From positions 1 through 19,920 of the forward strand of contig RFQN01000005.1 in assembly GCA_009924965.1 (NCBI GenBank): DNA of 19,920 nt. Direction: 5' to 3'. The notes below the pieces were generated by a model. The model ran no database searches, was not told the DNA's origin, and saw only the letters and a program-made list of their open reading frames with translations. The stretch is from Verrucomicrobiota bacterium (GTDB lineage Bacteria; Verrucomicrobiota; Verrucomicrobiia; Opitutales; UBA953). The position numbers were made by a program, and so were the translations under genes. Positions 16,128 to 19,920 of the stretch are shown here, piece by piece; position 1 is the stretch's first letter; each line of letters opens with the position of its first letter.

Positions 16128-17315
16128 TTACTTGACCTTCACGAAGGTCCGCTTGCCGGCCTGGATGACCAGTTCGCCGGTGGGCTGGGCGACCTTGAGC
16201 GCCGGGTCGGAGACCTTCTCGTCGCCGAGCTTCACGGCCCCGCCTTCGATGAGGCGGCGGATCTCCTTCTTGGACGGGAAGAGGTTGGTCGCGGCGAGCA
16301 GGTCGACGATGCCGACCTCGGCCGCGCCGCCGGAGACGGCGGCCCAGGCGAACTCGGGCATGTCGGAGCGGACGCCTCCCTTGGAGAACACGTTCTCGAA
16401 TTCGGCGCGTTCCTTCGCGCCGGCACCGGCGCCGTGGAACTTGTCCGTCAGGCGCGTCGCCAGCTGCTTCTTCATCTCCATCGGGTGCTGCGCCTGGAGG
16501 CCACGGATCTCGTCTTCGCTCAGTTCGAGCAGGAGGCGGTAGTAGACCCACATCGTGGCGTCGGGCACCGACATGACCTTCCCGAAGATGTCCTTCGCGC
16601 TGTGGTTGAAGGAGATGTAGTTGCCGAGGCTCTTGGACATCTTCTTCTCGCCGTCGAGGCCGACGAGCAACGGCATGCCGAGCACGGCCTGCGGCGCTTG
16701 GCCGGCCTGTTCCTGCAGGTCGCGGCCGACCATCATGTTGAAGAGCTGGTCGCTGCCGCCGATCTCGAGGTCGGCCTTGAGCATGACGGAGTCGTGCCCT
16801 TGCAGGAGCGGATAAAGGAACTCGACGATGGAGATGGGCGTCTTGCTCTCGTAGCGCTTGGCAAAGTCGTCGCGGACGAGCATCTGGGCGACGGTCATCT
16901 GGCGGCTCAGCTGGAGCGCGTCGAGGAACGACATCTTCCCGAACCACTCGCTGTTGCGGCGGATTTCGGTTTTCTGGGGGTCGAGGATGCGGTAGGCCTG
17001 CTCCAGGTAGGTCTTCGCGTTGAACTCGATCTCGGCCTCGGTCAGCACGGGACGAGTGTCCGAGCGGCCCGTTGGGTCGCCGATGCGGGTGGTGTAGTCG
17101 CCGATGATGAGGACGGCTTGGTGGCCGAGGTCCTGGAACTGGCGCAGCTTGTTCAGCACGACCATGTGGCCGAAGGTCAGGTCGGGCCGGGTCGGGTCGA
17201 CGCCGAGCTTCACGCGGAGGGTCTTGCCGGCTTCCAGGCGCTTGAGAATGTCTTCGCCCCCGATGAATTTCTCGGTGCGGGCCTTCATGGCCGTCAACTG
17301 TTCCGCGGGTGACAT
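16128..17315 (-). CDS. tyrS: Tyrosyl-tRNA synthetase (TyrS2/TyrZ-type)
   Basis: Charges tRNA-Tyr with tyrosine in the cytoplasm. From the ATG at 17315 the protein has 395 residues, as expected for the second bacterial TyrRS type. The class I signature is DPTRPDLTFGHM (40-51), where the usual H-L-G-H has become T-F-G-H. IGDYTTRIGDPTGRS (71-85) and GGSDQLFNM (186-194) form the tyrosine and ATP sites, and KKMSKSLGNY (224-233) is the KMSKS loop. An S4 RNA-binding domain is at about 345-395 (FPSKKEIRRLIEGGAVKLG). The frame is open for 110 more codons upstream over the divergent M20 gene, but nothing there resembles TyrRS. It is divergent from the M20 gene, with 111 nt between starts. No T-box or other leader element is seen. 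Confidence 0.97.
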   Translation of the reverse strand: MSPAEQLTAMKARTEKFIGGEDILKRLEAGKTLRVKLGVDPTRPDLTFGHMVVLNKLRQFQDLGHQAVLIIGDYTTRIGDPTGRSDTRPVLTEAEIEFNAKTYLEQAYRILDPQKTEIRRNSEWFGKMSFLDALQLSRQMTVAQMLVRDDFAKRYESKTPISIVEFLYPLLQGHDSVMLKADLEIGGSDQLFNMMVGRDLQEQAGQAPQAVLGMPLLVGLDGEKKMSKSLGNYISFNHSAKDIFGKVMSVPDATMWVYYRLLLELSEDEIRGLQAQHPMEMKKQLATRLTDKFHGAGAGAKERAEFENVFSKGGVRSDMPEFAWAAVSGGAAEVGIVDLLAATNLFPSKKEIRRLIEGGAVKLGDEKVSDPALKVAQPTGELVIQAGKRTFVKVK

Positions 17316-17392
17316 GGGTCTAATGTTTCCGAAGCCCGCCCTGGGGGAAGTCAAAAAGCGTCCTCCGCCCGCCCTAAAAGGCTGGGAGTGCC

Positions 17393-17420
17393 TTGCCCTT
17401 CGGCCCCAAACCGACCTAAT
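17393..17420 (+). promoter_or_regulatory. Possible sigma70-type promoter for the M20 gene
   Basis: TTGCCC (17393-17398), a 16-nt spacer and CCTAAT (17415-17420) match the -35 and -10 consensus at four of six positions each. Transcription would start at about the ATG at 17427, giving a nearly leaderless message. It lies in the 111-nt gap shared with tyrS, for which I found no well-spaced promoter. Confidence 0.25.
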
Positions 17421-17426
17421 GGAGCC

Positions 17427-18661
17427 ATGGATCTCGTCCGCGAACTGATTGAATACGTCAAGCACCCGAGCGTCTCGACCGACCCGGCCTTCCAGGCCGG
17501 CATGACGGGGGCGCGGGAGCACATCTGCGGCCTGCTCAAGCAGGCTGGCTTGGAGATCGAGGTCATCCCGACCCCCTTGCACCCGATCGTGCTGGCCCGC
17601 CGGCGTGGTCCGGCCGAATGGCCCCACGTCGTCCTGTACGGCCATTACGACGTCCAGCCTGCGGATCCGCTAAACCTCTGGACGACGCCGGCCTTCGAGC
17701 CCGTCGTCCGTGATGGTCGCATCTGGGGCCGCGGTACCGCTGATAATAAAGGGCCGCACCTCGTCGCCGTCGTCGCCCTCGCGCAGCTGCTGAAGCGCCG
17801 TCCGGACCTCCCGCTCCGCATCACGTTCCTCATCGAAGGCGAAGAGGAAATCGGCTCCCCGAGCTTCCCGGAATTCCTGCATAACCACAAGAAAGAGCTC
17901 TCCGAGGCCGACTGCGTGGTGCTTTCCGACACCGCCTCTCCGTCGACCGACCAGATCGTCATCACGACTGGCCTGCGCGGCATCATCGGGCTCGAGGTCG
18001 GCCTGACCGGCCCGCGTTCCGACACGAGCTCCGCAAGCTCCCGTTGACGGAGGACGAATACCGCCGCTTCCTCGCGGTCGATGAACTGCATCCCGCCCCG
18101 GGCCTCGATGGGCTGGAGGCGGTGCGCTTTGCGCCGACGCTGGAGTTCAACGGCATCGGCGGGGGTTACCAGGGCAAGGGCTCCAAGACCGTCATCCCTT
18201 CCAAGGTCTTCGCGAAGATCACCTGTCGCCTCGTCCCTGGCCAAGACCCGGTGGACGTGCATCGCAAGGTCGCCGAGGCCATCCGCGCCCGTGCCCCCAA
18301 GGGAGTCCGCGTGGAGATCAAGGAGATGCAGGGCAACGCGGCCTACTATGTCTGTCCGCCCGATCGCCCGAACACCCCGAAGGACCAGAACCCGGTCCTC
18401 GCCCGCGCCTTCCGTGAGGCCGACAAGGCCATCGCCCAGGCCTTCGGCAAGGCCCCGCTCTACCTCCGCGAAGGCGGCAGCGTGCCCATCATCGGCGACA
18501 TCCGCCGGGAGACCGGCCTCGACTCGGTCATGATCGGGCTCTTCACGCCGGATTCCAACCTGCATGCCCCGGACGAGAACTTCGAACTCAGCATGGCGGA
18601 GAAGGCCGTGAAAGCCTACGAACTCCTCTTGGAGCGCGTCGCCGGCACGCCGCGCCGCTGA
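17427..18661 (+). pseudogene. M20-family dipeptidase, broken by an internal deletion and frameshift
   Basis: M20 dipeptidases (CNDP/PepV-like) are two-zinc enzymes that cleave short peptides in the cytoplasm. The first 199 residues are good family sequence: YGHYDVQP (His73, Asp75), GTADNKG (Asp106), EGEEE (137-141) and LSDT (Asp168). After GLTGPRSD the frame runs into a stop at 18045-18047. Family sequence resumes in another frame at HELRKLPLTEDEY (from 18023) and continues to a normal end with NLHAPDENFELS. The pieces add up to about 411 residues against about 455 expected, so roughly 45 codons are missing at the junction (18018-18025), including the conserved D-L-H-S-G with its active-site histidine. 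A TTG at 18044 could start the second piece, but alone it would lack the metal site. Either a true pseudogene or an assembly error. Start chosen at MDLVRELIEY, the family N-terminus. Confidence 0.88.
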
Positions 18662-18687
18662 AGCCTCGGGTGGTCGGGCGAGTGCAG

Positions 18688-18716
18688 CGAAAAACCGACC
18701 TAAACGGCGTTTTTCG
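18688..18716 (+). terminator. Terminator-like hairpin after the M20 gene
   Basis: CGAAAAACCG (18688-18697), loop ACCTAAA, CGG (18705-18707), a 2-nt bulge and TTTTTCG (18710-18716) form a 10-bp stem with a bulge. A-run and T-run on either side make it terminator-like in both directions. It starts 27 nt after the M20 stop and 67 nt before accD. The remaining leader up to 18782 shows no clear promoter or Shine-Dalgarno. Confidence 0.45.
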
Positions 18717-18782
18717 GGGTTTCGCACCTGCCTTTAACCTTTCACCACGCGGGAGAAACTCTCAACATCTCGGCTCTCCACC

Positions 18783-19652
18783 ATGGCTGTCTTCCGCAAG
18801 CGTACGCACACCCCGACCCCGAAGAAAAAGGATATCCCGGCGGGTCTCTGGACCAAGTGCCCCCAGTCGGGCGAAATGGTCTACACCAAGGACCTCGAAG
18901 CCAACTGGAACGTCTTCCCGGGCAGCGGCTACCATGACCGCCTCACCACCAAGCGCCGCATCGCGCTGCTGATCGACGACGGTAGCTGGAAGGAGACCGA
19001 CGCTAAGCTCGCCTCCCGCGACCCCCTGAAGTTCACCGCCGGCGGTTCCTACCCCGAGCGCGTCGCCCAGCACCAGAAGAAGTCCGGCCTCCGCGACTCC
19101 GTCGTCTGCGGCCACGGCCTCATGGACGGTCTGCCGGTGTCCCTCGCGATCATGGACTTCTCGTTCATGGGCGCTTCGATGGGCTCCGTCGCGGGCGAGA
19201 AGGTCACCCGCGCCATCGAGCGTGCCATCAAGATGAAGTGCCCGTGCGTCGTGGTCTGCGCCTCCGGTGGCGCCCGCATGCAGGAAGGCATCCTCTCCTT
19301 GATGCAGATGGCCAAGACCAGCGCCGCCCTCGCTAAGCTGCGCGCCGCCGGTCTGCCTTACATCGCCGTCCTCACCAACCCGACCATGGCCGGCGTGATG
19401 GCTTCCTACGCCACCTTGGGCGACGTGATCGTCGCCGAGCCCGGTGCGCTCATCGGCTTCGCCGGCGCCCGCGTCATCAAGGAGACGACCAACCAGGACC
19501 TCCCCGACGGCTTCCAGACCTCCGAATTCCTCCTCAAGCGCGGGCTCATCGACATGATCGTGCACCGCAAGGAGATGAAGGCGAAGCTGGCGAGCCTGCT
19601 CCGGGCCTTGGCTCACCGCGCGCCGAAGGGCGGCAAGCGTCGCGCGGCCTAA
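18783..19652 (+). CDS. accD: Acetyl-CoA carboxylase carboxyltransferase subunit beta
   Basis: Together with AccA it transfers the carboxyl group from biotin to acetyl-CoA, making malonyl-CoA for fatty acid synthesis. The 289-residue protein has the crotonase-like carboxyltransferase core: MDFSFMGASMGSVAGEKVTRAIE at about 124-146, CASGGARMQEG (163-173) as oxyanion-hole segment, and TNPTMAGVMASYA and FAGARVIKETTNQDLPDGFQ further on. The N-terminus normally carries a four-cysteine zinc ribbon; here only Cys26 of the four positions remains (Ser29, Phe45, Ser48), although the surrounding residues (LWTKCP.SGEMVYTKDLE) are well kept. The core looks intact, so the enzyme is probably active. folC follows after 15 nt, an arrangement also known in proteobacteria. 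Confidence 0.97.
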   Translation: MAVFRKRTHTPTPKKKDIPAGLWTKCPQSGEMVYTKDLEANWNVFPGSGYHDRLTTKRRIALLIDDGSWKETDAKLASRDPLKFTAGGSYPERVAQHQKKSGLRDSVVCGHGLMDGLPVSLAIMDFSFMGASMGSVAGEKVTRAIERAIKMKCPCVVVCASGGARMQEGILSLMQMAKTSAALAKLRAAGLPYIAVLTNPTMAGVMASYATLGDVIVAEPGALIGFAGARVIKETTNQDLPDGFQTSEFLLKRGLIDMIVHRKEMKAKLASLLRALAHRAPKGGKRRAA

Positions 19653-19667
19653 CGGCCGACGGCCGAC

Positions 19668-19920
19668 ATGGAAGCGGCCGCCACGCTGCGTTGGTTGACG
19701 GGGCTGCGCAACTTGGGTTCGCGCCTCGGCATCGACCGCATGCGCGCGTTGTCCGAACGGCTCGGCCGGCCCGAGCGCTGCGCCCCTTGCTTCCACGTGG
19801 CCGGCACCAATGGCAAGGGCTCCACGAGCGCGATGATCGAGGCGATCCAGCGTGCCCATGGGCGCCGCACCGGCCTCTACACGAGCCCGCACCTCGTGCA
19901 GTTGGGCGAACGCCTGCAGG
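19668..19920 (+). CDS. folC: Folylpolyglutamate/dihydrofolate synthase, N-terminal part
   Basis: Adds glutamate to folates, or to dihydropteroate, using ATP. The 84 residues present start with MEAAATLRWLTGLRNLGSRL and contain FHVAGTNGKGSTSAM (47-61), the Mur-ligase-type P-loop as worded in FolC, then RTGLYTSPHLVQLGERLQ (67-84), the next conserved FolC segment. The frame is open to the right edge, so the gene continues beyond it. It begins 15 nt after accD with no Shine-Dalgarno of its own and is probably read from the accD transcript. Whether it is mono- or bifunctional cannot be judged from this part. Confidence 0.93.
   Translation, partial: MEAAATLRWLTGLRNLGSRLGIDRMRALSERLGRPERCAPCFHVAGTNGKGSTSAMIEAIQRAHGRRTGLYTSPHLVQLGERLQ

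Noticed and set aside
12174..17312. Open frame of about 1,712 codons on the plus strand across dnaE and tyrS
   Set aside because: It is the codon-aligned complement of two certain genes in the same phase. The translation is a low-complexity run rich in Val, Asp, Leu, Ala and Glu without domains; it is open only because TTA, CTA and TCA codons are absent from the sense strand.
17316..17645. 110-codon N-terminal extension of TyrS
   Set aside because: It is antisense to the M20 gene and crosses the divergent promoter region; TyrRS similarity starts after 17315.
18044..18661. Independent gene starting at TTG 18044
   Set aside because: It is the C-terminal half of the M20 dipeptidase; similarity continues upstream of the TTG in the same frame (HELRKLP) and it lacks the metal site.
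1..19920. CRISPR arrays, tRNA or rRNA genes, insertion sequences, phage or defence genes
   Set aside because: I looked along the gaps and gene products and saw no regular repeats, transposase, integrase, nuclease or RNA gene signature; all gaps are under about 190 nt.

Overview
The window is high-GC bacterial DNA and looks like one end of a metagenome-assembled contig. The first 19 bases are the Tn5/Nextera mosaic end (library adapter), not genome. Gene content points to a Verrucomicrobiota-type bacterium, probably Opitutae: a secreted DUF4838 protein of the kind frequent in that phylum, high GC, and starts that mostly lack Shine-Dalgarno sequences. The phylum call is inference (about 0.6); a Gram-negative with O-antigen-like glycans is safer.

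From the left edge to about 12.27 kb lies a surface-polysaccharide locus. It holds a truncated glycosyltransferase (+), then a leftward block: GT2 glycosyltransferase, Gfo/Idh/MocA oxidoreductase, secreted DUF4838 protein and a PglC/WcaJ-type sugar-phosphate transferase that would start a glycan on undecaprenyl phosphate. A rightward, tightly packed operon follows: rfbF, rfbG, rfbH, an RmlD-like ketoreductase and a GT4-like glycosyltransferase. rfbFGH convert glucose-1-phosphate through CDP-glucose and CDP-4-keto-6-deoxyglucose toward a CDP-3,6-dideoxyhexose; the reductase probably sets C4, and the last gene may transfer the sugar. The E3 reductase that normally partners RfbH is not in the window. 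A GT10 (fucosyltransferase-family) gene closes the locus on the opposite strand.

From 12.28 kb onward the genes are housekeeping. tyrS and dnaE run leftward, with the GT10 gene only 13 nt behind dnaE. Rightward are a broken M20 dipeptidase gene (internal deletion plus frameshift), accD with a degenerate zinc ribbon, and the start of folC, which runs off the right edge.

No CRISPR array, tRNA, rRNA, insertion sequence, phage gene or defence system was recognised, and no stretch longer than about 190 nt lacks a gene. I found no clearly new system. The points most worth a second look are the AccD zinc-ribbon loss, the 26-residue insertion between RfbH cluster ligands together with the missing E3, the broken M20 gene, and the two-codon upstream ORF before the DUF4838 gene.
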